From the NCBI GenBank assembly GCA_018261615.1, contig JAGTSE010000002.1, positions 97,507-161,506 of the forward strand: DNA of 64,000 nucleotides, read 5' to 3'. This stretch comes from Pseudomonadota bacterium (GTDB lineage Bacteria; Pseudomonadota; Gammaproteobacteria; Enterobacterales; Enterobacteriaceae). The notes beneath the pieces are model-generated. The model ran no database searches. It worked only from the letters and a program-made list of their open reading frames with translations, and was not told where the DNA came from. The position numbers and the translations under genes are program-made. This document shows positions 56,659 through 64,000 of this stretch, piece by piece; the stretch's first letter is position 1, and every line of letters starts with the position of its first letter.

Positions 56659-57078
56659 ATGAATACCGTATGTGCAAGCTGTCAGGCGCTGAACCGCATT
56701 CCCGAAGAGAGAATGAACGACGGCGCAAAATGTGGACGCTGTGGACACGAGCTGTTCGATGGAGATGTGATCAACGCTACCGGTGAAACGCTGGATAAAT
56801 TGCTGAAAGACGATCTGCCCGTGGTCGTTGATTTCTGGGCACCATGGTGCGGCCCGTGCCGTAGTTTTGCGCCGATTTTTGAAGATGTGGCGGAAGAACG
56901 CAGCGGCAAAGTGCGATTTGTCAAAGTAAACACCGAAGCTGAACGTGAACTGAGTGCACGATTCCGCATTCGCAGTATTCCAACCATTATGCTGTTCAAG
57001 AATGGTGAAGTTGTCGACATGCTTAGCGGTGCCATGCCGAAAGCGCCGTTCGACAGTTGGCTCAACGAATCGCTGTGA
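56659..57078 (+). CDS. trxC: Thioredoxin 2
   Basis: A 139-residue thioredoxin with an N-terminal zinc finger made of two CxxC pairs (CASC at residues 5-8 and CGRC at about 25-28) and the redox motif WCGPC in the thioredoxin fold. In E. coli it is induced by OxyR and reduces ribonucleotide reductase and damaged proteins. The ATG at 56659 gives the family length; the frame from 56563 is only an open upstream extension. Confidence 0.97.
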   Translation: MNTVCASCQALNRIPEERMNDGAKCGRCGHELFDGDVINATGETLDKLLKDDLPVVVDFWAPWCGPCRSFAPIFEDVAEERSGKVRFVKVNTEAERELSARFRIRSIPTIMLFKNGEVVDMLSGAMPKAPFDSWLNESL

Positions 57079-57147
57079 TCCCGTCGGAGCGCATCTTGTG
57101 CCCCGTTTCCGGCTCTGCGACAATGGCGTTTTTATTGCACAATCCCC

Positions 57148-57846
57148 ATGACCGAAAACGCTGTTCTTCGACTCCGCGCCGAACGCCTTGCCCGTTCGAC
57201 GCGTCCGTTCCTTGCCCGTGGTAACCGTATCCGCCGCTGTCAGCGTTGCCTGCTGCCGCTGCGCCAGTGCCTGTGCGAGACGTTAAAACCCTCAACCGCC
57301 AACAGCCGTTTCTGCCTGGTGATGTTCGATACCGAACCAATGAAGCCGAGCAATACAGGAAGGTTGATCGCCGATGTGTTACCCGATACGCTGGCCTTTC
57401 AGTGGTCTCGTACCGAACCGCCGAAGGCGCTTATCGATCTCTGCCGCAGCGAGACGTACCAGCCAATGGTGGTGTTTCCCGCCTCTTATGCGGGCAGCGA
57501 ACGACAGGTGCTTAGCACGCCGCCTACAGGTAAACCGCCGCTGTTTATTATGCTGGACGGCACCTGGGCCGAAGCGCGAAAAATGTTTCGCAAAAGCCCT
57601 TATCTGGATGAACTGCCGGTTATCTCTGTGGATCTCTCGCGCGTTTCCGTTTACCGCCTGCGGGAAGCACATGCCGACGATCAATATTGCACCGCGGAAG
57701 TGGCGATTGCGCTGCTGGATATTGCGCACGACAACGCGGCCGCACAGGCGCTCGGCGAACATTTCGCGCTCTTTCGCGAACGTTATCTGGCAGGTAAAAC
57801 CCGCCATCCATCCGCTATCACAGCAAACGCAGCCGAAAACGTTTAA
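57148..57846 (+). CDS. tapT: tRNA-uridine aminocarboxypropyltransferase TapT
   Basis: A 232-residue DTW-domain enzyme (E. coli YfiP), the same length, that makes acp3U47 in tRNA from S-adenosylmethionine. N-terminal zinc-binding cysteines RCQRCLLPLRQCLC, the MFDTEPMKPSNTGRLI segment and the DTW-type motif MLDGTWAEARKMFRKSPYL are intact. It lies 69 bp after trxC and 32 bp before patZ, and the latter pair is probably one operon. Confidence 0.94.
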   Translation: MTENAVLRLRAERLARSTRPFLARGNRIRRCQRCLLPLRQCLCETLKPSTANSRFCLVMFDTEPMKPSNTGRLIADVLPDTLAFQWSRTEPPKALIDLCRSETYQPMVVFPASYAGSERQVLSTPPTGKPPLFIMLDGTWAEARKMFRKSPYLDELPVISVDLSRVSVYRLREAHADDQYCTAEVAIALLDIAHDNAAAQALGEHFALFRERYLAGKTRHPSAITANAAENV

Positions 57847-57878
57847 AATCATCGGATCTCTCTTAAGCGGAGGCCAGT

Positions 57879-60539
57879 ATGAGCCAACGAGGTCTGGAAG
57901 CGTTATTACGTCCCCGATCGATTGCTGTGGTGGGCGCGTCAATGAAGGCGGATCGCGCAGGTTTTCTGATGATGCGCAATTTACTGGCGGGAGGTTTTGC
58001 CGGGCCGGTATTGCCGGTCACGCCCGCCTATAAAGCGGTTCAGGGCGTGCTGGCCTGGCCGGATGTCGCCAGCCTGCCGTTTACGCCCGATCTCGCGGTG
58101 CTGTGCACGCATGCCAAACGCAACCTTGAACTGCTTGATGCGCTGGGGCAAAAAGGCTGCAAAACCTGCATTATTCTCTCGGCGCCTCCCGAACAGCACC
58201 CACTTCTTCTGGCATGTGCTGCACGCTACCAGATGCGACTACTCGGCCCGAACAGCCTCGGTTTACTTGCGCCATGGCAGGGGCTGAACGCCAGTTTTTC
58301 GCCGGTGCCAATTACGCGTGGCAAACTGGCGTTTATCTCCCAATCAGCGGCCGTGTCGAATACGATCCTCGACTGGGCGCAACAAAGAGAGATGGGATTC
58401 TCTTACTTCATCGCGCTTGGCGATAGCCTGGATATCGATGTTGACGAGCTGCTGGATTTTCTCGCGCGGGATAGTAAAACCAGCGCTATTCTGCTGTATC
58501 TGGAACATTTAAGCGATGCGCGTCGCTTTGTCTCTGCCGCCCGCAGCGCATCACGAAATAAACCTATCTTGGTTATCAAAAGTGGCCGCAGCCCAGAAGC
58601 GCAGCGATTATTGCAGGTGCATTCCGGTCTTGATCCTGCCTGGGATGCGGCGATTCAGCGAGCTGGTTTGCTACGTGTCCAGGATACACATGAACTATTT
58701 TCCGCAGTAGAAACTCTCAGCCATATGCGTCCGCTACGTGGCGAACGCCTGATGATCGTCAGTAATGGCGCCGCACCGGCAGCGCTAGCGCTGGATGAGC
58801 TTTGGCTGCGTAATGGCAAACTGGCCACGCTCAGCGAAGAGACACTATCCCGTTTGCACACGGCGTTACCGCATTCCGTCGTCCCCGGTAACCCGCTCGA
58901 TTTACGCGATGATGCCAGTAATGCACGCTATGTCGCGGCGCTTAATATTTTGCTCGACAGCCATGATTACGACGCGTTGATGGTGATCCATGCGCCCAGC
59001 GCCGCCGCACCGGGCAGCGAAAGCGCAGTAACATTGATCGACGCGCTGAACAAACATCCGCGCGGGAAATATGTGACGGTGCTGACCAACTGGTGCGGCG
59101 AGTTTTCTTCGCAGGAAGCGCGACGCCTGTTCAGCGAAGCGGGTTTACCCACTTACCGCACGCCGGAAGGTACCATTACGGCGTTTATGCATATGGTGGA
59201 GTATCGCCGCAACCAGAAACAACTCCGCGAAACACCCGCAATATCCCTCAGCATGGCGGCGAATACCGCCGAAGCGCACCATCTGTTACAGCAAGCGCTG
59301 ATGGAGGGCGCAACGACGCTGGATACTCATGAAGTCCAGCCAATTTTAGGCGCCTGGGGGCTACAAACACTTCCGACATGGATTGCCAATGACAGCGCTG
59401 AAGCCGTACACATTGCCGAACAGATTGGTTACCCAGTTGCCTTAAAACTGCGTTCACCGGATATTCCTCACAAATCCGAAGTTCAGGGGGTGATGCTTTA
59501 TCTGCGCACGGCGAACGAGGTGCAGCAGGCAGCGGATGCGATTATTGATCGTGTGAAGATGAACTGGCCTCAGGCGCGTATTCACGGTTTGCAGGTGCAA
59601 AGCATGGCAAACCGCGCGGGTGCGCAGGAACTGCGGGTGGTTGTCGAATATGATCCTGTGTTCGGCCCGTTGATTATGTTAGGCGAAGGCGGCATTGAGT
59701 GGCGGGCAGAAGATCAGGCCGCCGTTGCGCTGCCGCCGCTGAACATGAATCTCGCCCGTTATCTGGTGATTCAGGCGATTAAAAGTAAAAAGATCCGCGG
59801 GCGCAGCGCGTTACGCTCGCTGGATATTGTCGGGTTAAGCCAGTTTCTGGTGCAGGTTTCGAATCTGATTGTTGATTGCCCGGAAATTGAGCGGCTGGAT
59901 ATTCATCCTTTACTTGCCTCCGGTAGCGAATTTACCGCGCTGGATGTGACCATGGCCATTGCCCCCGTTGCCGGAAACGGTGAAACGCGTCTCGCTATTC
60001 GTCCCTATCCTCAGCATCTGGAAGAAGAGGTTGAGATGAAAAATGGCGAGCAGTGCCTGTTCCGCCCGATTCTTCCGGAAGATGAGCCCCAACTACGTCG
60101 CTTTATCGCCCTGGTGACAAAAGAGGATCTTTACTACCGATACTTTAGCGAGATCAACGAATTTACCCATGATGATTTAGCGAATATGACACAGATCGAC
60201 TACGATCGGGAAATGGCATTTGTTGCAGTACGACGCACAGATCTGGGTGAAGAAATTCTGGGCGTTACGCGTGCGATTTCTGACCCGGATAATATTGACG
60301 CTGAATTTGCTGTGCTGGTTCGCTCCGATTTGAAAGGGCTAGGACTTGGTCGACGTTTACTTGAGAAGCTTATCAGTTATACCCGGGATCACGGACTTAA
60401 GCGCTTGAATGGTATTACTATGCCCAACAATCGCGGCATGGTGACGCTGGCGCGTAAACTGGGATTTGACGTTGATATTCAGCTGGAAGATGGCATTGTG
60501 GGATTGTCTCTCCAACTGATGAAGACGGATCAATCCTGA
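57879..60539 (+). CDS. patZ: Protein lysine acetyltransferase PatZ (Pka)
   Basis: An 886-residue protein with an N-terminal, catalytically degenerate NDP-forming acyl-CoA synthetase part: a CoA-binding domain (residues 1-130, RPRSIAVVGASMKADRAG), a ligase domain and an ATP-grasp-like domain (about 480-690). A C-terminal GNAT domain (about 725-886, with VLVRSDLKGLGLGRRLLEKL as acetyl-CoA loop) follows. In Salmonella and E. coli it acetylates and inactivates acetyl-CoA synthetase, and it is regulated by cAMP-CRP. Full length with no interruptions. Confidence 0.96.
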   Translation: MSQRGLEALLRPRSIAVVGASMKADRAGFLMMRNLLAGGFAGPVLPVTPAYKAVQGVLAWPDVASLPFTPDLAVLCTHAKRNLELLDALGQKGCKTCIILSAPPEQHPLLLACAARYQMRLLGPNSLGLLAPWQGLNASFSPVPITRGKLAFISQSAAVSNTILDWAQQREMGFSYFIALGDSLDIDVDELLDFLARDSKTSAILLYLEHLSDARRFVSAARSASRNKPILVIKSGRSPEAQRLLQVHSGLDPAWDAAIQRAGLLRVQDTHELFSAVETLSHMRPLRGERLMIVSNGAAPAALALDELWLRNGKLATLSEETLSRLHTALPHSVVPGNPLDLRDDASNARYVAALNILLDSHDYDALMVIHAPSAAAPGSESAVTLIDALNKHPRGKYVTVLTNWCGEFSSQEARRLFSEAGLPTYRTPEGTITAFMHMVEYRRNQKQLRETPAISLSMAANTAEAHHLLQQALMEGATTLDTHEVQPILGAWGLQTLPTWIANDSAEAVHIAEQIGYPVALKLRSPDIPHKSEVQGVMLYLRTANEVQQAADAIIDRVKMNWPQARIHGLQVQSMANRAGAQELRVVVEYDPVFGPLIMLGEGGIEWRAEDQAAVALPPLNMNLARYLVIQAIKSKKIRGRSALRSLDIVGLSQFLVQVSNLIVDCPEIERLDIHPLLASGSEFTALDVTMAIAPVAGNGETRLAIRPYPQHLEEEVEMKNGEQCLFRPILPEDEPQLRRFIALVTKEDLYYRYFSEINEFTHDDLANMTQIDYDREMAFVAVRRTDLGEEILGVTRAISDPDNIDAEFAVLVRSDLKGLGLGRRLLEKLISYTRDHGLKRLNGITMPNNRGMVTLARKLGFDVDIQLEDGIVGLSLQLMKTDQS

Positions 60540-60553
60540 GTAAGGTACTGGAA

Positions 60554-60631
60554 ATGTTGACTACTTTAGCAGGCACAGTGTTATTATTGCCCGCTTATGT
60601 CGTCTGCATGGTACAGAAGACCCTTCAATAA
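60554..60631 (+). CDS. Possible 25-residue membrane peptide upstream of pssA
   Basis: The short frame MLTTLAGTVLLLPAYVVCMV plus QKTLQ lies between patZ and pssA, with a weak GGA ahead of its ATG. It would be a single hydrophobic helix with a polar tail, the look of many recently recognised small membrane proteins or leader peptides. It ends 21 bases before pssA. The evidence is composition and position only. Confidence 0.3.
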   Translation: MLTTLAGTVLLLPAYVVCMVQKTLQ

Positions 60632-60652
60632 ACAGAGAAGAAACGCACTGTG

Positions 60653-62008
60653 ATGTTGTCAAAATTTAAGCGTAATAAACATCAACAACACCTTGCCCAA
60701 CTCCCCAAGATTGCTCAGTCAGTTGATGACATAGAGTTTTTCTACTCACCCGCTGATTTCAGGGAGACGCTGCTGGCGAAAATCGCCAGTGCTACGCGCC
60801 GGATCTATATCATCGCCCTGTACCTGGAGCAGGACGATGGCGGGAAAGGAATTCTGCACGCGCTGTATGAAGCCAAGCGCCAGCGCCCGGAACTGGATGT
60901 CTGTGTGCTTGTTGACTGGCACCGCGCCCAGCGCGGCCGCATTGGCGCAGCGGCATTGAACACTAACGCCGACTGGTACTGCCGCCTCGCTCAGGAAAAT
61001 CCGGACGTTGTAGTTCCGGTCTATGGCGTTCCTGTGAATACGCGTGAAGCGCTCGGTGTGCTGCATTTCAAAGGATTTATCATTGATGACAGCGTACTTT
61101 ACAGCGGTGCAAGCCTCAATGACGTCTATTTGCATCAGCACGATAAATATCGCTATGACCGCTATCAGTTGATCCGCAACCCGCAAATGGCGGATATCAT
61201 TCGTAACTGGGTCGATCAGAACCTGATTCAGGGACGCGGAGTAAATCGCCTTGATAATGCTCAGCGTCCGAAAAGCCCGGAAATCAAAAATGATATTCGT
61301 CTGTTCCGTCAGGAGCTGCGCGATGCTACGTACCATTTCCAGGGCAATGCGGATAACGAACAACTGGCGGTCACGCCGCTGGTCGGTCTGGGTAAATCCA
61401 GCCTGCTGAACAAAACTATTTTCCATCTGATGCCGTGTGCAGAGCACAAGCTGACGATTTGTACCCCTTATTTCAACCTGCCTGCTGTGCTGGTGCGTAA
61501 CATTATTCAGTTACTGCGCGAGGGTAAAAAAGTGGAAATTATCGTTGGCGACAAAACGGCTAACGATTTTTTCATTCCGGAAGATCAACCGTTCAAAATC
61601 ATCGGCGCGCTACCTTATTTGTATGAAATCAATCTGCGTCGCTTCCTGAGCCGGCTACAGTATTACGTTAATACCGATCAGTTAGTTGTGCGTTTATGGA
61701 AAGATGACGATAACACTTATCACCTGAAAGGAATGTGGGTGGATGATGAATGGATCCTGCTGACAGGTAACAATCTGAACCCCCGCGCCTGGCGGCTGGA
61801 TCTGGAAAACGCCATCCTGATTCACGATCCGAAACATGAACTGGCGGCTCAGCGCAGCAAAGAACTGGAGCTTATCCGCACGCATACGACTGTGGTGAAT
61901 CATTATCGTGATTTGCAAAGCATTGCAGATTATCCGGTGAAGGTGCGCAAACTTATTCGCCGATTGCGCCGTATACGCATAGATAAGCTGATAAGCCGTA
62001 TTCTTTAA
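60653..62008 (+). CDS. pssA: Phosphatidylserine synthase
   Basis: A 451-residue peripheral membrane enzyme of the phospholipase D superfamily that makes phosphatidylserine from CDP-diacylglycerol and serine, the committed step to phosphatidylethanolamine. Two HKD motifs are present, HFKGFIIDD and HLKGMWVDD. The basic C-terminus (KVRKLIRRLRRIRIDKL) binds acidic lipids. The ATG at 60653 is used as in E. coli; the GTG just before it is open but shifts length by one. Confidence 0.97.
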   Translation: MLSKFKRNKHQQHLAQLPKIAQSVDDIEFFYSPADFRETLLAKIASATRRIYIIALYLEQDDGGKGILHALYEAKRQRPELDVCVLVDWHRAQRGRIGAAALNTNADWYCRLAQENPDVVVPVYGVPVNTREALGVLHFKGFIIDDSVLYSGASLNDVYLHQHDKYRYDRYQLIRNPQMADIIRNWVDQNLIQGRGVNRLDNAQRPKSPEIKNDIRLFRQELRDATYHFQGNADNEQLAVTPLVGLGKSSLLNKTIFHLMPCAEHKLTICTPYFNLPAVLVRNIIQLLREGKKVEIIVGDKTANDFFIPEDQPFKIIGALPYLYEINLRRFLSRLQYYVNTDQLVVRLWKDDDNTYHLKGMWVDDEWILLTGNNLNPRAWRLDLENAILIHDPKHELAAQRSKELELIRTHTTVVNHYRDLQSIADYPVKVRKLIRRLRRIRIDKLISRIL

Positions 62009-62013
62009 ATACT

Positions 62014-62045
62014 AAGCCCCTGTCTGCGTGATGGGGCTTTTTTTT
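62014..62045 (+). terminator. pssA terminator
   Basis: AAGCCCC and GGGGCTT pair around a 12-base loop and are followed by a run of eight T in total. It ends pssA just ahead of yfiM. Confidence 0.9.
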
Positions 62046-62056
62046 CGGATCTGCTG

Positions 62057-62380
62057 ATGAAATACGTGCTGATAGCAAGTGTGGTGCTACTGACAGGTTG
62101 TAGTCATATGGCGAATGATAACTGGAGTGGGCAAGATAAGGCGCAGCATTTTCTGGGCTCCGCCATGCTTTCTGCCGCTGGTAACGAGGTAGCGCAACAT
62201 CAGGGATATAGCCGCGATCGCAGTGCAATGGTAGGGCTGATGTTTTCAATTAGCCTTGGCGCATCGAAGGAGCTTTGGGACAGCCGCCCGGCAGGGAGCG
62301 GCTGGAGCTGGAAAGATTTCGCATGGGATGTTGCCGGTGCCACGACGGGTTATACCGTGTGGCAACTGGCAAGTCACTAA
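62057..62380 (+). CDS. yfiM: YfiM family lipoprotein
   Basis: A 107-residue lipoprotein with signal peptide [15 protein letters not shown] (lipobox LTGC, Cys15). The mature part contains [16 protein letters not shown] and [19 protein letters not shown], typical of YfiM, a family of unknown function. A hydrophobic stretch near the C-terminus could be membrane-embedded. It starts 11 bp after the pssA terminator and overlaps the kgtP stop by four bases. Confidence 0.92.
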   Translation: MKYVLIASVVLLTGCSHMANDNWSGQDKAQHFLGSAMLSAAGNEVAQHQGYSRDRSAMVGLMFSISLGASKELWDSRPAGSGWSWKDFAWDVAGATTGYTVWQLASH

Positions 62381-63675
62381 AGACGGATGCCTTTTCCTTT
62401 GCGATGAAGCATAAGCGAGACCAGAAATGCTAATGCTCCCAGCACAGTGACGTACCAGAAAAAAACGGTTTCGACACCGAATGACTTTAACGACAGTGCT
62501 ACATATTCTGCCGAACCGCCAAATAACGCATTCGCCACGGCATAAGAAAGCCCGACCCCGAGAGCGCGCACCTGTGCGGGAAACATTTCTGCTTTCAGGA
62601 TCCCGCTGATCGAGGTGTAAAAACTGACGATCACCAGCGCCAGCATCACCAGAGCAAATGCCGCGTATGGCGACGTGATGCTGTGCAATGCACTCAGGAT
62701 CGGTACGGTGCACACCATTGAAAGACCGCCGAACAGTAGCATCGATGTACGGCGCCCAATCTTATCAGATAAAGCACCGATAATCGGTTGAATCAGCATG
62801 AAAACAAACAAAGCTATAGTCATAATAATACTGGCAACGTTTGCGTGCATACCCGCCGTATTAACCAGATATTTCTGCATATAAGTGGTGAAGGTGTAAA
62901 ACGCCAACGATCCACCCGCCGTGAACCCAAGCACCATCAGAAAAGCTTTACGGTTGCGCCATAATCCTTTCATTGAACCAGCTTCTTTTAAAGCCCGAAC
63001 TTCTTGCTGCGATGTTTCATCCAGTTGGTGGCGTAACCAAAGTGCAACAATGGCCAGCACTGCACCAATGGCAAAGGGGATACGCCAGCCCCATGCGCGT
63101 AATTCAGCATCATCAAGAATCTGTTGCAGGAGCACGACAACCAGTAGCGCCAGCAATTGCCCACCGATCAGCGTAACATACTGGAATGATGCGTAAAAAC
63201 CTTTACGTCCTTCCACGGCGACTTCGCTCATATAGGTCGCACTGGTACCGTACTCGCCGCCGACAGAAAGCCCCTGGAACAAACGGGCTATCAGTAATAG
63301 TGCCGGAGCCCAGGTGCCAATTGCGGCATAACCCGGTAAACAAGCAATGACCAGAGATCCAAGGCACATCATGCAGACAGAGATCAGCATTGAGGTTTTA
63401 CGCCCGCGGCGATCGGCGATTCGACCGAATAACCATCCGCCAATAGGACGCATCAGAAAACCGGCGGCAAATACGCCTGCAGTTTGTAATAGCTGGGTTG
63501 TCGTATTTCCTGCCGGAAAAAATATATGAGCAAAATAGAGAGAGCAAAAGGAGTAGACATAGAAATCAAACCACTCCACCAGGTTGCCCGATGAAGCGCC
63601 AATAATCGCCCACACCCTTCTGCGAGTATCGCTGCTGGTGAGCGATGCATGCGTTGTTATGCTGCTTTCAGCCAT
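62377..63675 (-). CDS. kgtP: Alpha-ketoglutarate:H+ symporter KgtP
   Basis: A 432-residue, 12-helix MFS metabolite:H+ symporter, the same length as in E. coli, taking up 2-oxoglutarate. Motif [15 protein letters not shown], the early segment [13 protein letters not shown] and [14 protein letters not shown] are diagnostic for the family. The ATG at 63675 ([12 protein letters not shown]) is the family start; the frame to 63738 is rejected. Its neighbour upstream is the end of an rRNA operon, as in E. coli. Confidence 0.97.
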   Translation of the reverse strand: MAESSITTHASLTSSDTRRRVWAIIGASSGNLVEWFDFYVYSFCSLYFAHIFFPAGNTTTQLLQTAGVFAAGFLMRPIGGWLFGRIADRRGRKTSMLISVCMMCLGSLVIACLPGYAAIGTWAPALLLIARLFQGLSVGGEYGTSATYMSEVAVEGRKGFYASFQYVTLIGGQLLALLVVVLLQQILDDAELRAWGWRIPFAIGAVLAIVALWLRHQLDETSQQEVRALKEAGSMKGLWRNRKAFLMVLGFTAGGSLAFYTFTTYMQKYLVNTAGMHANVASIIMTIALFVFMLIQPIIGALSDKIGRRTSMLLFGGLSMVCTVPILSALHSITSPYAAFALVMLALVIVSFYTSISGILKAEMFPAQVRALGVGLSYAVANALFGGSAEYVALSLKSFGVETVFFWYVTVLGALAFLVSLMLHRKGKGIRL

Positions 63676-63857
63676 TCGAATGATACTCCTACCAGAGCCA
63701 GAGGTTACTTGCCCATGGCGAATATCCTTTTCCACCACTACGCAAGATAGAAATGTTACATACTTGTTATGATTTAATTGTGATTACAATCACATTTTAG
63801 CTTAGCAGGATAAGCAACTAAGAATATGACCTGACAAAGAAAATAAATAAAGCAAAA

Positions 63858-63883
63858 AAGCCCCGTGCCTGCGCACGGGGCTT
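63858..63883 (-). terminator. rRNA operon terminator (distal)
   Basis: AAGCCCCGTGC and GCACGGGGCTT form an 11-bp stem with a four-base loop; on the minus strand the T run TTTTTT follows. It is the second of two terminators after the 5S gene. Confidence 0.92.
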
Positions 63884-63907
63884 CCCGGTCTGTACCACTT
63901 CAACGCA

Positions 63908-63935
63908 AAAAGGCCATCCTTCCGGATGGCCTTTT
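63908..63935 (-). terminator. rRNA operon terminator (proximal)
   Basis: AAAAGGCCATCC and GGATGGCCTTTT pair around a four-base loop, the classic T1-like terminator just beyond the 5S rRNA gene; TTTT follows on the minus strand. Confidence 0.93.
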
Positions 63936-63945
63936 CACTGGTTTG

Positions 63946-64000
63946 ATGCCTGGCAGTTCCCTACTCTCGCATGGGGAGACCCCACACTACCATCGGCGCT
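63946..64000 (-). rRNA. rrf: 5S ribosomal RNA, 3' part (cut by window edge)
   Basis: The last 55 bases are the reverse complement of the 5S rRNA 3' half: on the minus strand it runs AGCGCCGATGGTAGTGTGGG through GAGAGTAGGGAACTGCCAGG to CAT at 63946, as in E. coli. The rest of the rRNA operon would lie to the right of the window. Next to kgtP this corresponds to rrnG in E. coli. Confidence 0.97.

Overview
This window is chromosomal DNA of a member of the Enterobacteriaceae. Nearly every gene is a close relative of an Escherichia coli/Salmonella gene and sits in the familiar order from pbpC to the end of an rRNA operon. Several details place it outside E. coli K-12, closer to the Enterobacter/Kosakonia/Klebsiella side of the family. 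rcnRA lies between hcaT and glyA, a ZevAB-like DUF1007/NicO metal-transporter pair lies between suhB and csiE, an extra MFS exporter lies between pgpC and yfhH, and hcaT has no hca dioxygenase operon beside it. I cannot name the species from sequence alone.

Layout. 1-5837: start of pbpC (cut by the window edge) and the alpha-2-macroglobulin-like lipoprotein yfhM, transcribed leftward. 5838-6260: a gene-poor gap with two unrecognised mini-ORFs and a 26-bp perfect palindrome. 6261-9460: sseA, sseB, pepB. 9528-15268: the complete iron-sulfur operon iscR-iscS-iscU-iscA-hscB-hscA-fdx-iscX, with two abutting IscR sites upstream and a terminator at its end. 15361-17011: trmJ and suhB. 17108-22645: the ZevAB-like pair, csiE, hcaT and rcnR/rcnA with three phased RcnR operators. 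22716-25842: glyA, hmp, glnB. 25917-29894: glrK-qseG-glrR and the small RNA GlmY, with a sigma54 promoter and GlrR sites. 29949-33836: purL. 34105-39328: mltF, tadA, pgpC, an MFS exporter and yfhH. 39385-46239: yfhL, then lepA-lepB-rnc-era-recO-pdxJ-acpS on the minus strand. 46385-49181: rpoE-rseA-rseB-rseC with the sigmaE promoter. 49470-53299: nadB, trmN6 (yfiC) and srmB. 53309-53900: a decayed IS4-type element with a 10-bp target duplication. 53921-62380: grcA, ung, yfiF, trxC, tapT, patZ, pssA, yfiM. 62377-64000: kgtP, rRNA-operon terminators and the 3' end of a 5S rRNA gene.

How the genes work together. Most of the window is housekeeping: Fe-S cluster assembly, ribosome and RNA processing (Rnc, Era, LepA, SrmB, TadA, TrmJ, TrmN6, TapT), envelope stress (RpoE/Rse, LepB, YfhM/PbpC, MltF), PII nitrogen signalling, and amino-sugar control through GlrK/QseG/GlrR and GlmY. 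The control sites are unusually well preserved: IscR, RcnR, PurR, NadR, FNR, sigmaE, sigma54/GlrR and a probable RNase III autoregulatory hairpin are all readable by eye.

I see no CRISPR array, prophage, integron, toxin-antitoxin module or defence island. The most notable departures from the expected are an in-frame loss of four residues, including a conserved His, in the first membrane segment of RcnA; the three-site RcnR operator array; the palindrome with mini-ORFs at 5886-6162; and the IS4 remnant that landed inside the srmB/grcA terminator and brought its own.
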